Shown one piece after another: positions 8,495 through 18,063 of a stretch of 64,000 nucleotides of DNA. Numbering within the stretch: the first letter of the stretch is position 1; every line of letters starts with the position of its first letter. Location: NCBI RefSeq assembly GCF_014651535.1, contig NZ_BMXB01000012.1:58860-122859 (forward strand), written 5' to 3'. The notes under the pieces were generated by a model. It was not told the DNA's origin, did no database searches, and was given only the letters and a program-made list of their open reading frames with translations. The translations under genes were made by a program, and so were the position numbers. The DNA is from Salinimicrobium marinum. Lineage in GTDB: Bacteria > Bacteroidota > Bacteroidia > Flavobacteriales > Flavobacteriaceae.

Positions 8495-9419
8495 TATCGC
8501 TTTCAGGTTTTTGTTCGGCAAGGCGCTCTAAGATAAGAATAAGCGCAAAACCGGCAAACATTAAAGCAAAGGCAAACCACATTTGGGATTCTCCTTCAAA
8601 ATTCCACGGTAAAACAGATTCATCTCTTATTACTACCGATTTTTCTCCATACTCGGCTGTTTCCAGAACCTTCTTCCAGGGCCATATTTTATTCAGGGAA
8701 CCGGCAATAAAGCCGGTAAGAATAGCCAGGGTGATGGTACTGTAATTTGCGAACAGCCATTTTAAAAGTCGGGAAAATGTCAGAAGCCCGAAAACAGCAC
8801 CAACGCCAATAATTCCTAAAGTTTTGAGATCAAAATCATGTGTGGCTTCACTCACCGTTTTATATGCTCCTAAAAGTACCAGGATAAATGATCCCGAAAT
8901 TCCCGGCAGGATCATGGCGCAAATTGCGATCGCACCTGCAAAAAACAGGAACAAATCACTGGATGCAGCGGCCATTGGAGGTAACGAAATAATATAAAAA
9001 GCAACTGCCGCACCAAGTACAAGCCAAAGGAAGATTTTTAAATTCCATTTTGGGATTTGTTTGGCGACATAAAAAATGCTTGCGAGCACTAATCCGAAGA
9101 AGAAGGACCAGATAAGGACAGGATGGTTTTCCAGCAGATAATTTGCCAGGCGCATCAGGGAGAAAAAGCTGATAAGGATTCCAGCAAAAAGAGCAAGAAT
9201 GAAATTTCCGTTTAATGCTTTCCACATGGAAGCAAAACCTTCTTTTCGCCAAACTACCAGCAGCGAAATATTTACGCCGCTAATGGTATTGATCAACTCC
9301 TGATAAATTCCGGAGATAAAAGCTATGGTTCCTCCAGAGACTCCGGGCACCACATCTGCAGCGCCCATAGCCATTCCTTTTAAACCTATTGTGAAATAGT
9401 CTTTAATACTTCGTTGCAT
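8472..9419 (-). CDS. DUF368 membrane protein (first of a tandem pair)
   Basis: The 315-residue polytopic protein shares the architecture of its downstream neighbour: GAADVVPGVSGGTIAFISGIYQ at the N-terminus and AMILPGISGSFILVLLGAY in the middle, and a conserved segment near the C-terminus (AGSLNKIWPWKK, compare GSLGVVWPWKE in the neighbour). The pair therefore looks like an old tandem duplication. DUF368 proteins are discussed as polyprenyl-phosphate carriers in other bacteria, but this is family knowledge and not shown here. The start is the ATG at 9419, 22 bases downstream of a TAnnTTTG element. Confidence 0.88.
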   Translation of the reverse strand: MQRSIKDYFTIGLKGMAMGAADVVPGVSGGTIAFISGIYQELINTISGVNISLLVVWRKEGFASMWKALNGNFILALFAGILISFFSLMRLANYLLENHPVLIWSFFFGLVLASIFYVAKQIPKWNLKIFLWLVLGAAVAFYIISLPPMAAASSDLFLFFAGAIAICAMILPGISGSFILVLLGAYKTVSEATHDFDLKTLGIIGVGAVFGLLTFSRLLKWLFANYSTITLAILTGFIAGSLNKIWPWKKVLETAEYGEKSVVIRDESVLPWNFEGESQMWFAFALMFAGFALILILERLAEQKPESDNAANPNA

Positions 9420-9440
9420 CCTGTTACTATGATTTGCGCA

Positions 9441-9448
9441 CAAATCTA
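9441..9448 (-). promoter_or_regulatory. Candidate -7 promoter element of the DUF368 pair and aroE
   Basis: The minus strand reads TAGATTTG, matching TAnnTTTG, 22 bases before the ATG at 9419. It lies in the short gap after the TPR gene. No clear -33 element was seen, so read-through from upstream may also transcribe these genes. Confidence 0.35.
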
Positions 9449-9452
9449 ATAA

Positions 9453-10853
9453 TTAACTGCATGCCTTTATATGGGAATTGATCTTATCTTTAATAGATTT
9501 TCGGGCAAACACCTTCGGGAAAAGCTCTTCGATAATGATATAATATTCACAATCAAGACTTAAGCCGTTCTCAAGGTGATAAAAACCTTTTTCCGCCTCC
9601 TGAAGTGTAAAGAACAATCCGGCAAGACGATAATCTATTTCAGCAGTTTCCGGATAAAATTCTGTTGCCTGCAACAAGTTCTGGACGGCAGCTTCATATT
9701 CACCCAGCCCCGTTAAAATATCACAGCGTCTAATCCAGGTTTCCAGCTCGTAATTGCCGAGTTCAAGGCTTCTTCGCAATCCTCTTTCAGCCTCTTCAAA
9801 ATAGCTTAGCCTTTGATTGATTTTAGCGTAACGTTTCCAGTAAAGCACGTTTTCCTCATCAATATTGATCGCTTTGTTGATGTAATACAAAGCTTTGGAA
9901 AAATTCTGTTTTTTAATGAAGAAGTCGGTAATGGCAATCCAGCCCTTGTCAAGTAAAGGATCTTCGTGAACCGTTTGGCGGTAATGCTTTAAGGCTAGTT
10001 CATCTGCCCCAAGTTTTTCATAGCATTTTCCTATCCTCAGGTAAGCGAAGGAAGTTGGGTCTTCAAGCTCCAGGGTGATCTTGTAGTTTTCAATGGCTTC
10101 ATTGTAGCGACCCATTTTCTCTAGCACTTTTCCTTTTTCAAGATAAGCACCAATGAAATAATCGTCACTAATTATAGCAAAATCAAATGCTGCAAGTGCC
10201 TTTTTATATTTTTTAAGGTCAAAATACTGTTTTCCCAGCTGGTGCCAGGCAACTTCAGAATATGGATTATTGTCGAGGAACCCATTAAGGTATTCGATTG
10301 CCTGCCCCTTTTGTTCCAAAAAGTCGAAACAGTACATCACATTGTACAGGGACGAATAATCTTCCTCGTCGGCCTCAAGACATTTCATGAAACTCTGCTT
10401 TGCATTCTCAAAATCTTCAAGGAAAAGATATTCCATTCCTAGAAGGGAATAAACATCTGCTTCATCCAGCGTGATTTCAAGTGCTTTTTCCAGCATTTCT
10501 ATGGCTTCGCCGTGGAGATCTTTTTTTGAAAGAATGTTTGCTTTTTGGATATAAATCTCTTCGTTAGAAGTTTCCAGATCGTATATTTCATCGAGCAGAC
10601 CATCGGCAAGATCAAGTTTATCTTCAAAAACCAGAATTTCTACCTTAAGAAGTTTAAGATTTGTGGAGCCGGGATGCTGAGTAAGACCCAGCTTTACGGC
10701 TTTTTTTGCCAATGCTATCTTCCCGTTTTCTAAATAGTAATGAATAATATTTTCGAATTCGTTCGAATCAAAGAACAAAACATCATTCGTTTTGAGCATG
10801 GATTCAAATCGGGTAAGAGAGAAATTGTTTTCTTCGTTATGACTTAATTGCAT
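9453..10853 (-). CDS. Tetratricopeptide-repeat protein
   Basis: The 466-residue protein consists almost wholly of TPR helices (about ten or more 34-residue units; for example ADVYSLLGMEYLFLEDFENA, AWHQLGKQYFDLKKYKKALA and GAYLEKGKVLEKMGRYNEAI). There is no signal peptide and no membrane segment, so it is probably a cytoplasmic scaffold. The start is an ATG at 10853; an in-frame TTG lies two codons upstream. The partner is unknown. It lies 100 bases downstream of the aminotransferase gene and upstream of the DUF368 pair, an arrangement I believe is common in flavobacteria. Confidence 0.85.
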   Translation of the reverse strand: MQLSHNEENNFSLTRFESMLKTNDVLFFDSNEFENIIHYYLENGKIALAKKAVKLGLTQHPGSTNLKLLKVEILVFEDKLDLADGLLDEIYDLETSNEEIYIQKANILSKKDLHGEAIEMLEKALEITLDEADVYSLLGMEYLFLEDFENAKQSFMKCLEADEEDYSSLYNVMYCFDFLEQKGQAIEYLNGFLDNNPYSEVAWHQLGKQYFDLKKYKKALAAFDFAIISDDYFIGAYLEKGKVLEKMGRYNEAIENYKITLELEDPTSFAYLRIGKCYEKLGADELALKHYRQTVHEDPLLDKGWIAITDFFIKKQNFSKALYYINKAINIDEENVLYWKRYAKINQRLSYFEEAERGLRRSLELGNYELETWIRRCDILTGLGEYEAAVQNLLQATEFYPETAEIDYRLAGLFFTLQEAEKGFYHLENGLSLDCEYYIIIEELFPKVFARKSIKDKINSHIKACS

Positions 10854-10959
10854 AAGCAAGGGGTTACTGATTTCTACAGTAATAAAGTTAAAAATGTTAA
10901 GCAGCAGATGTGGGATTAGATCTATTTGTTGTTAACAAAGTAATCAACAGCCTGACCTG

Positions 10960-12138
10960 CTACTGTAATTGATCCAATAGCTCAATAATTATGCCGCATC
11001 CTTCTTTAATTTCTTCTTCAGAAATAGTAAGGGGAGGAGAGATGCGTACGGCTCTTTTTTCGAATAGTAACCAGAACAGAATGAGGCCTTTTTCCTGTGC
11101 CTGTAAAACCAGTTGGTTGGCGATTTCTTCAGAATTTAGGATGGGTGCGAGCATTAAACCTTTACCGCGAATTTCCGAAATTAGTGGATGGACTAATAAT
11201 TTTCTAAATAATTTTTCTTTCTGAAGACTGTCTGCAATTAAGTCAGTATCAGTGATTTCCTGCAATGTTGCCAGTGCCGCCGAAGCAATGACAGGATTCC
11301 CGCCAAAGGTGGTAATGTGTCCCATTTTTGGGTGGTCACTTAAGGAGTCCATCAATTTTTCGGAAGCAGTAAAAGCACCAATAGGTAACCCTCCTCCCAT
11401 TCCTTTGCCCATGGCTACAATATCTGGGACTACATCAAAATGCTGAAATCCGAAAAGTTTTCCGGTACGCCCGAAGCCCGGCTGAATCTCATCTAGGATG
11501 AGTAGTGCACCAACTTCTTCGCACCTAATCTTCACCTTTTTAAGGTAGTTATTTTTTGGCAGAATGAATCCGGCACCTCCCTGTATGGTTTCCAGGATGA
11601 CAGCGGCAGTTCTTTCGGTGATCTTTTCGAGATCTTCTTCCGAATTAAATTCAATAAAAGAAACATCTCCAATCAAAGGACGAAAGGGTTTCTGACGCTC
11701 CTCGTAGGTCATAAGGCTCAGAGAACCCATGGTGTTTCCATGATAGGCATTTCTGGCAGCAATAATCTCAGTTCTTCCCGTATATCTACGTGCAAGTTTT
11801 AAAGAGCCTTCAATGGCCTCGGTTCCGGAATTGGTCAAATAGGTTTTCTCCAGGGGATCCGGAAGATGTTCTGCCAACAGTTTGCTGAGTTGTACGGCAG
11901 GTGCCTGTGCATATTCTCCATACACCATTACGTGCAGATACTTATCCAGCTGATCTTTTATAGCCTGTACTACCCGGGGATGGCGATGTCCAAGACTACA
12001 TGCCGAAACGCCTGCCACAAAATCCAGGTATTTTTTACCTTCCGTAGAGAAAATATAAGATCCTTCTGCATATGAAACTTCCACGGCAAGAGGATATGGC
12101 GAGGTTTGCGCCTGATATTTTAAAAAGTCGTTTTTCAA
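10960..12138 (-). CDS. Class III PLP-dependent aminotransferase (acetylornithine/GABA type), TTG start
   Basis: The 392-residue enzyme is a fold-type I class III aminotransferase. NSGTEAIEGSLKLAR (near residue 105) binds cofactor phosphate, ILDEIQPGFGRTGKLFGF carries the Asp that contacts the pyridine nitrogen, and AMGKGMGGGLPIGAF has the Schiff-base Lys. Substrate choice among acetylornithine, 4-aminobutyrate and related amines cannot be told from sequence. No arginine-biosynthesis genes surround it, so a dedicated arginine role is not supported. No suitable ATG exists near the expected N-terminus; the reading starts at a TTG 6 bases after the OstA-like stop codon, with a GGAG sequence just upstream inside that gene. 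Confidence 0.88.
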   Translation of the reverse strand: MKNDFLKYQAQTSPYPLAVEVSYAEGSYIFSTEGKKYLDFVAGVSACSLGHRHPRVVQAIKDQLDKYLHVMVYGEYAQAPAVQLSKLLAEHLPDPLEKTYLTNSGTEAIEGSLKLARRYTGRTEIIAARNAYHGNTMGSLSLMTYEERQKPFRPLIGDVSFIEFNSEEDLEKITERTAAVILETIQGGAGFILPKNNYLKKVKIRCEEVGALLILDEIQPGFGRTGKLFGFQHFDVVPDIVAMGKGMGGGLPIGAFTASEKLMDSLSDHPKMGHITTFGGNPVIASAALATLQEITDTDLIADSLQKEKLFRKLLVHPLISEIRGKGLMLAPILNSEEIANQLVLQAQEKGLILFWLLFEKRAVRISPPLTISEEEIKEGCGIIIELLDQLQ

Positions 12139-12144
12139 GATTTT

Positions 12145-13881
12145 TTACTGCTCCTGTATAATTTCGGGTGCTTCAGGCAGGTTTTCTTCAGGCAGCAGTT
12201 CCTGCTGCTGCGGAGAAATACTATCCTGTTCCCTGTTTCTAAGATCTGTGGGGCGTAATCGTGATTTTTCGTTAAGCAGAGGATCGTCTTCCTCCCGTTC
12301 CTCGAAAAACTCTCCTTCCTCTTCAGGTAATGGAATTCCCTGAATCAAGGGTAATTCAAGTGGAGGTTCCCCTGCAAAGAGGTCGTCCACCGAATGGAGC
12401 TGCTCTTCTCCCCGCCAGTTGAAGCCTTTAAACTCCCGGGCATTGGGTGGTAACTCTTCTTCAGGAAAAAGATTACCATCTATTTGCTTGAAATAATATA
12501 TATCTGTAACAACCTGTTCCTCAAATAAAATTTTTATGGAACTAGATAAGGTTTTGTTGATCCCAATAAGATCTTTGGCCTCATTCCGCATATAATACAT
12601 TGTTTCTGTATTCTTGAGAATGTCCACCTGATAAAGCTCATTATCCCGGAAAAGTCCGTAAAGTTCTTTTCCTTTTAACTGATTAAAGCCTTCTACACTG
12701 TCTTTCTGAATCATAAAGGCATTATCCCACACAATTAAAGAATCCAGCTTTTCAGTTTTTATGTCGTTAAGCAGGTGAATGGTGTCTCCGGTTAACTGAT
12801 TATTTCCTGACCAGATTACAGGATTTCCCAGCATCTGAGTAAGGCCGGTACTTTGCTGTACGTGAATGGAATCACTTTTTCCACTCATGTCACTTTTGTA
12901 AAGCCGTACGTCATAGAACCCTCGAATAATCCTGTTCTCAGGTTTGCCGGTGACCATCAAGGTGTCACTGTGAATGTAAACTGAATCCTGTTCCTGTAAA
13001 GAAATGGCTACTGCCTTTTTTGTAATAAAAACTGAATCTTGTTCCCGGTAAACTTCTGCATAATGACCCCGGATAATGCTATTATTGATAGTATCGGTAA
13101 CTTTTATATTATTAGTTCCTGAAGCAAAATTTGTATTCCGGTTAAAATAAAGGCTGTCTCCCTGTAAAATCCTGTTTTCGTAGTCGATTCTTGAGTTTTT
13201 TACAAAATATCCCGTATCACCACGGGTATCGTAAAATCCGCGTTCACAGTAGATCGTGCTGGTCTCGCTGGTAATTGTGGTGGGGCCGTAGAAAAATACA
13301 TTTCCGGTTTCTGAGAAAAAATCCAGCTGAGCAGAGTTGATCACATATTCCGGATTGGTCAACACTACATCTGAAGAAAAAGAATATTTTTGATCTTCCA
13401 GAAAGTAGCGTCCCACCTGACTTTTAAGTACACTGGCAGTATCTCGAACCGTACCACCGCTGCGGTAATAGGCCTGCTGTTTTACACGGTCGAAGAACAA
13501 AGTGTCAGATGTCAGGGAAGTCTGAGGATTCCTCATGTTGACATTACCGCTGGCAAAGGCAAACTGGGTGTTTCCATTGTACTCGGCATACCGGCTTGTC
13601 ATGGTGACGGTATCTCCCTGCTTCATTCTTACATTTCCGAAGGCTTTAAAGAAATTCTCCTCATCATAATGTATGGCCTGGTCACACCAGACTTCTATTC
13701 CTTCGTGTGTAAAATGCACCTGATTATTGACCTTTGTCAAGATCAATGCGCCGGGATACTTCTGGTCATCCCGTGAAAACCGGTCGCTTTCATATTGTAT
13801 TTCCCTTCCTTCCTGCGCCATGGAAGAAAATCCCGAGACAAGTAGAATGAAAAATAGAGTAATAAATGGAACCTGTTTCAA
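12145..13881 (-). CDS. OstA-like periplasmic/outer-membrane biogenesis protein
   Basis: The protein of about 578 residues begins with a signal peptide (KQVPFITLFFILLVSGFSSMAQ). It then shows many short repeats built on the pattern of LptA/OstA beta-jellyroll strands, such as GNVRMKQGDTVTMTSRYAEYNGN, read as alternating polar strands, then GNVNMRNPQTSLTSDTLFF and GNVFFYGPTTITSETSTIY. These resemble LPS-transport proteins. The C-terminal 90 residues are acidic and proline-rich. The start is uncertain: no ATG precedes the signal peptide. A TTG at 13902 is part of a perfect promoter element, so I prefer the TTG at 13881, which gives an ideal signal peptide. It lies downstream of purA but is separated from it by a terminator. 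Confidence 0.82.
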   Translation of the reverse strand: MKQVPFITLFFILLVSGFSSMAQEGREIQYESDRFSRDDQKYPGALILTKVNNQVHFTHEGIEVWCDQAIHYDEENFFKAFGNVRMKQGDTVTMTSRYAEYNGNTQFAFASGNVNMRNPQTSLTSDTLFFDRVKQQAYYRSGGTVRDTASVLKSQVGRYFLEDQKYSFSSDVVLTNPEYVINSAQLDFFSETGNVFFYGPTTITSETSTIYCERGFYDTRGDTGYFVKNSRIDYENRILQGDSLYFNRNTNFASGTNNIKVTDTINNSIIRGHYAEVYREQDSVFITKKAVAISLQEQDSVYIHSDTLMVTGKPENRIIRGFYDVRLYKSDMSGKSDSIHVQQSTGLTQMLGNPVIWSGNNQLTGDTIHLLNDIKTEKLDSLIVWDNAFMIQKDSVEGFNQLKGKELYGLFRDNELYQVDILKNTETMYYMRNEAKDLIGINKTLSSSIKILFEEQVVTDIYYFKQIDGNLFPEEELPPNAREFKGFNWRGEEQLHSVDDLFAGEPPLELPLIQGIPLPEEEGEFFEEREEDDPLLNEKSRLRPTDLRNREQDSISPQQQELLPEENLPEAPEIIQEQ

Positions 13882-13899
13882 GTAACTGAATTTTGGTAT

Positions 13900-13907
13900 C
13901 AAAAATA
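13900..13907 (-). promoter_or_regulatory. Candidate -7 promoter element of the OstA-like gene
   Basis: The minus strand reads TATTTTTG, a perfect TAnnTTTG match, between the purA terminator and the signal-peptide coding region. It overlaps the in-frame TTG at 13902 and thus argues for the TTG at 13881 as start. The best upstream TTG triplet is at an unusually long spacing (about 26). Confidence 0.45.
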
Positions 13908-13986
13908 GCGAATTATTAAAGATAAGATAATTTCAACTGCTGAATAATTTCATTATCCAAACTCATGCCGCGAATGGTGAAAAGTA

Positions 13987-14016
13987 AAAAGGTGTTGATC
14001 AAATCAACACCTTTTA
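13987..14016 (-). terminator. Terminator of purA
   Basis: A perfect 13-bp stem (AAAAGGTGTTGAT at 13988-14000 and its complement at 14004-14016) with a three-base loop is followed by T residues on the minus strand. It lies 20 bases beyond the purA stop codon. Confidence 0.85.
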
Positions 14017-14036
14017 AATCTGTATAACAGGATAAG

Positions 14037-15308
14037 TTATCTGTTAATCGTTTGCAGGCGATCGGGCCCAACAGAAACTACTTTTATTGGAATTTCAAGT
14101 TCTTTTTCGATAAAGGCAATGTACTCATCCAGTTCCTTAGGAAATTCTGAAACTTTGCTGATTTTCGTAATATCTTCTTTCCAGCCTTTAAAATCAGTGT
14201 AAACCGGTGTGACATTGTTAGCTTCGATATTGTACGGCAGGTGCTGAATTTCTTTCCCCTGGTAATTGTAGGAAGTACAAACTTTTAAGGTTTCAAATCC
14301 GCTTAAAACATCAGCTTTCATCATAATAAGCTGAGTTACTCCGCTTACGTGAACAGCATATTTTAATGCAACGAGGTCTAGCCAGCCGCAACGACGTGGT
14401 CTTCCCGTGGTGGCACCAAATTCATTTCCTACGCGTCCCATGGTTTCTCCATCTTCATCAAAAAGTTCGGTAGGGAAGGGGCCGCTTCCAACTCTTGTTG
14501 TGTAAGCTTTAAATACTCCGTAGACTTCCCCAATATGTCCGGGCGCAACTCCAAGTCCGGTGCAGGCTCCTGCAGCTGTAGTATTAGAAGAGGTTACGAA
14601 AGGATAAGTTCCGAAGTCTATATCCAGTAAGGAACCCTGAGCGCCTTCAGCTAGAATGGTTTTTCCTTCTTTCTGCGCCTGATACAGGTATTCTTCGCTA
14701 TCGATGAACTGCAGACTTTTTAAAACATCTACGGCTTTGAAAAATTCTGCTTCCAGTTCAGAAAGATTATATTGGATATCCACATTATAAAATGTGATCA
14801 TGGCTTCATGCTTATCTGCAAGTGCACGATATTTCTCTTTCCAGTCACTAAGTTCAAGATCTCCCACGCGAATTCCGTTTCGGCCGGTCTTGTCCATATA
14901 AGTTGGGCCAATTCCTTTTAGAGTAGATCCGATTTTAGCTTTGCCTTTTGCAGCTTCACTGGCAGCATCTAGTAACCGGTGTGTAGGTAAAATAAGATGG
15001 GCTTTTCTGGAAATTAGGAGTTTGGATTTATAATCAAGATCAAACTTTTCTAAATTATCCAGTTCTTTTTTAAAGATCACAGGGTCAATCACCACTCCGT
15101 TACCTACCAGGTTAAGGGCATTATCGTGAAAAATTCCCGATGGGATCGTGTGCAATACGTGTTTGATGCCATCAAATTCCAAAGTGTGACCTGCATTTGG
15201 GCCTCCCTGGAAGCGCGCAATGATATTATACTTTGAGGTAAGAACATCTACAATTTTGCCTTTTCCTTCATCACCCCATTGTAAACCAAGTAGTAAATCT
15301 ACTGCCAT
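14037..15308 (-). CDS. purA: Adenylosuccinate synthetase
   Basis: The 423-residue enzyme joins IMP and aspartate with GTP to form adenylosuccinate, the first committed step to AMP. The N-terminal P-loop LGLQWGDEGKGKIVD contains the catalytic Asp. GGPNAGHTLEF and TLKGIGPTYMDKTGRNGIRVGDL, seen in two shorter pieces, are the IMP-binding segments; TRVGSGPFPTEL and GRPRRCGWLDL complete the family set. The length is normal. The gene is 11 bases downstream of fur and ends at its own terminator. Confidence 0.97.
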   Translation of the reverse strand: MAVDLLLGLQWGDEGKGKIVDVLTSKYNIIARFQGGPNAGHTLEFDGIKHVLHTIPSGIFHDNALNLVGNGVVIDPVIFKKELDNLEKFDLDYKSKLLISRKAHLILPTHRLLDAASEAAKGKAKIGSTLKGIGPTYMDKTGRNGIRVGDLELSDWKEKYRALADKHEAMITFYNVDIQYNLSELEAEFFKAVDVLKSLQFIDSEEYLYQAQKEGKTILAEGAQGSLLDIDFGTYPFVTSSNTTAAGACTGLGVAPGHIGEVYGVFKAYTTRVGSGPFPTELFDEDGETMGRVGNEFGATTGRPRRCGWLDLVALKYAVHVSGVTQLIMMKADVLSGFETLKVCTSYNYQGKEIQHLPYNIEANNVTPVYTDFKGWKEDITKISKVSEFPKELDEYIAFIEKELEIPIKVVSVGPDRLQTINR

Positions 15309-15319
15309 AAAAATTTAAA

Positions 15320-15793
15320 TTATTCTGTTTCGGTATTGGTTTCGGTTGCTTTTTTGTTGCCGTAAAAATAGAGAGAATGTTTGGTAATTTCTATACCAAA
15401 AACTTCTTCAATTGTTTGTTTAATTGTGTGGATTCTGGGATCACAAAACTCTATCACTTCCCCGGTATCGGTGAGAATAATATGGTCGTGATTTTTGTCG
15501 AAATAAGATTTTTCGTACTGTGCCTGGTTCTGGCCAAACTGGTGCTTGCGTACCAAAGCGCATTCCAGCAGTAATTCAATGGTATTGTATAAAGTCGCGC
15601 GGCTAACACGGTACTTTTTATTTTTCATTTTGATGTAGAGGGATTCTATATCAAAATGATCTTCACTGTTATATATCTCCTGAAGAATGGCGAAGCGCTC
15701 GGGAGTTTTCCGGTGGCCCTTCTCTTCCAGGAACTTAGTGAAAACATTCTTTACTATTGCCTGATCGTTCTTATTTGCTACTTTTTTGCTCAT
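15320..15793 (-). CDS. fur: Fur-family transcriptional regulator
   Basis: The 157-residue protein has the Fur layout: a winged helix in residues about 15-95 ([31 protein letters not shown] seen in parts, [16 protein letters not shown]) and a C-terminal dimerisation domain with the metal ligand motif [16 protein letters not shown]. The usual CxxC pair that binds a structural zinc is not visible after the motif. It should be a metal- or peroxide-responsive repressor; which metal cannot be read. It lies between the rel gene and purA with small gaps, in a conserved flavobacterial order. Confidence 0.9.
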   Translation of the reverse strand: MSKKVANKNDQAIVKNVFTKFLEEKGHRKTPERFAILQEIYNSEDHFDIESLYIKMKNKKYRVSRATLYNTIELLLECALVRKHQFGQNQAQYEKSYFDKNHDHIILTDTGEVIEFCDPRIHTIKQTIEEVFGIEITKHSLYFYGNKKATETNTETE

Positions 15794-15817
15794 ATTTCTG
15801 GTTGCAAAGGTATAAGA

Positions 15818-18022
15818 TTATTCACGTGTCACCTTATCTATACCGTTTATTTTTTTCAGGTGTTCCATTAACTTCTTCAAAATGGTATTGTTCTTTACAA
15901 TCACCGTAATTTTTCCTGTAAAAACTCCGTCTGTACTGTCAAAATTAATATTTCTAATGTTGACATTCATGTTGTTGGAGATCTCCTTTGTAACATCATT
16001 TACCAATCCCAGATTATCGATTCCCTGAAGTTTTATCACTGCTTTGAATTCTTCCTGCGAGGAATCTTTCCATTTTGCCTGGATGATCCTGTAGGCAAAA
16101 TTACTTTGCAGCTGGATGGCATTGGGGCAGTCTTTTTTATGGACTTTTATCCCTTCGCTCACCGTTACAAATCCAAAAACACTATCTCCCGGAATTGGGT
16201 TACAGCAGTTGGCGAGCTTGTAATCCAGCACATCTTCTTCCTTCCCGAAAACTAGCTGATCATATTTTACCGTGATCTCGTCCCGGTCAATATCTTCAAC
16301 TTTCGGGGATTTCTTGATCTTACTTTTAAAGAAACTTACTAGCGCATTGCTCCTTGAGGCAGCGTATTCCTTTAGCTTAATGTTGTCAATAATTCCCATT
16401 CCAACCCTGTAGAAGAGATCCTGACTCGTTTTGAGCTTAAAGAAAACCACCAGCTCATTCACGGTTTTTTCATTAAACGGAATCTTTTGCGCTCTTAATT
16501 TCCTTGTAAGGATTACTTTTCCTTCTTCGGCGATCATTTTCTTTTCCTCTTTTAAGGAGGCTTTGATCTTTGCGCGGGCACGTGCTGTGGTGGCATAATC
16601 CAGCCAGTTGGAATTAGGCCGGGCTTTTTCTGAAGTTATTACTTCCACCTGATCCCCGCTGTTAAGTACATGACTTAACGGAACCAGTTTACCGTTCACT
16701 CTTGCCCCGCGGGTATGATATCCAATTTCGGTATGAATACTGAAAGCAAAATCTAGCGGAGTTGCCCCTTTTGGTAAGGATTTCAGGTCTCCCTGGGGTG
16801 TAAACACGAAAATTTCCTTGGAATAAAGGTTCAGTTTGAACTGCTCAACAAAGTCTACCGCGTTTCCTTCCGGATTTTCAAGTGCTTCCTGAAGCCTTGA
16901 CACCCACTCCTCAAGGCCATCTTCTTCATTGCCTTGTTTGTATTTGTAATGTGCGGCATAGCCCTTTTCTGCTATTTCATTCATTCGTTCACTTCGGATC
17001 TGCACTTCCACCCATCGGCCTTTTGGCCCCATCACGGTGATGTGCAGGGCTTCGTATCCGGTGGATTTTGGAGAAGAGATCCAGTCTCTTAAGCGGGTGG
17101 GGTTTGGCCGGAAATGATCTGTAACCACAGAATAGATCTTCCAGGCAAGGAATTTTTCGTTCGCAGTATGGGTTTTGTATATGATCCTGACAGCAAATTT
17201 ATCGTAGACTTCATCAAAACTCACATTCTGATTTTTCATTTTCCGACGGATCGAATAAATGGACTTAGGTCGGCCTTTGATCTCGTATTCTATTCCTTCT
17301 TGATCCAGTGAATTCTGAATCACTTTAGTGAATTCTGAAATGTATCTGTCCTGCTCTTCCTTGCTTTCCCTTATCTTGGTGAGTATGTCATTATACACAT
17401 CAGGTTCGGTATATTTCAGCCCCAGGTCTTCCAGGTCATTTTTAATGTTGTAAAGACCAATCCGGTGGGCGAGGGGTGCGTAAATGTACAGGGTTTCAGA
17501 AGCTATTTTTTCCTGTTTATCCGCACGCATGGCATCCATCGTCTGCATGTTGTGCAGCCTGTCTGCAATCTTGATAATGATAACCCTAACGTCATCATTG
17601 AGGGTAAGAAGCATTTTCCTGAAGTTCTCGGCTTGAAGGGATACATCTTTATCCTTTTTAAGGTGAGATATTTTGGTGAGACCATCGACAATTTTCGCCA
17701 CGGTTTTCCCAAACATTTCCTCAATATCTTCCAGGGTGTATTTGGTGTCTTCCACCACATCGTGCAATAAAGCAGCAGCAATACAGGTAGCATCCAGTCC
17801 AATTTCTGAAGCTACAATTTTTGCCACGGCAATGGGATGGAAAATATATGCTTCCCCAGATTTACGGCGCTGGTCACTGTGGGCATCCACAGCCGTGTCA
17901 AACGCCTTTCTTATCAACTTCTTATCTTCGTCGGAAAGAGTTTGGTAACTTATACGCAACAATTCCTTATATTGCTGGGCAATTTCCTTATTTTCCTTAT
18001 CTATAGCGGCTTCCGTCATCAT
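15818..18022 (-). CDS. Bifunctional (p)ppGpp synthetase/hydrolase, RelA/SpoT family
   Basis: The 734-residue protein has all domains of a long Rel/SpoT homologue. An N-terminal HD hydrolase (AALLHDVVEDT near residue 85, then IKIADRLHNMQTM) is followed by a synthetase domain (GRPKSIYSIRRKM, FAVRIIYK, SPKSTGYEALHITVMGP), a TGS domain (VFTPQGDLKSLPKGATPLDFA), a helical region and a C-terminal ACT domain. Both the HD motif and the synthetase residues look intact, so both activities are expected. It makes and breaks the stringent-response alarmone. The start is one of two adjacent ATG codons at 18022 and 18019; a further upstream TTG is less likely. Confidence 0.95.
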   Translation of the reverse strand: MMTEAAIDKENKEIAQQYKELLRISYQTLSDEDKKLIRKAFDTAVDAHSDQRRKSGEAYIFHPIAVAKIVASEIGLDATCIAAALLHDVVEDTKYTLEDIEEMFGKTVAKIVDGLTKISHLKKDKDVSLQAENFRKMLLTLNDDVRVIIIKIADRLHNMQTMDAMRADKQEKIASETLYIYAPLAHRIGLYNIKNDLEDLGLKYTEPDVYNDILTKIRESKEEQDRYISEFTKVIQNSLDQEGIEYEIKGRPKSIYSIRRKMKNQNVSFDEVYDKFAVRIIYKTHTANEKFLAWKIYSVVTDHFRPNPTRLRDWISSPKSTGYEALHITVMGPKGRWVEVQIRSERMNEIAEKGYAAHYKYKQGNEEDGLEEWVSRLQEALENPEGNAVDFVEQFKLNLYSKEIFVFTPQGDLKSLPKGATPLDFAFSIHTEIGYHTRGARVNGKLVPLSHVLNSGDQVEVITSEKARPNSNWLDYATTARARAKIKASLKEEKKMIAEEGKVILTRKLRAQKIPFNEKTVNELVVFFKLKTSQDLFYRVGMGIIDNIKLKEYAASRSNALVSFFKSKIKKSPKVEDIDRDEITVKYDQLVFGKEEDVLDYKLANCCNPIPGDSVFGFVTVSEGIKVHKKDCPNAIQLQSNFAYRIIQAKWKDSSQEEFKAVIKLQGIDNLGLVNDVTKEISNNMNVNIRNINFDSTDGVFTGKITVIVKNNTILKKLMEHLKKINGIDKVTRE

Positions 18023-18063
18023 AAAATAAATGTACAATTAAGATACAAAAGAAACAACATATA

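Noticed and set aside
10960..12138. Naming the aminotransferase argD
   Set aside because: Class III motifs alone do not separate acetylornithine from GABA and related substrates, and no arginine genes are adjacent.
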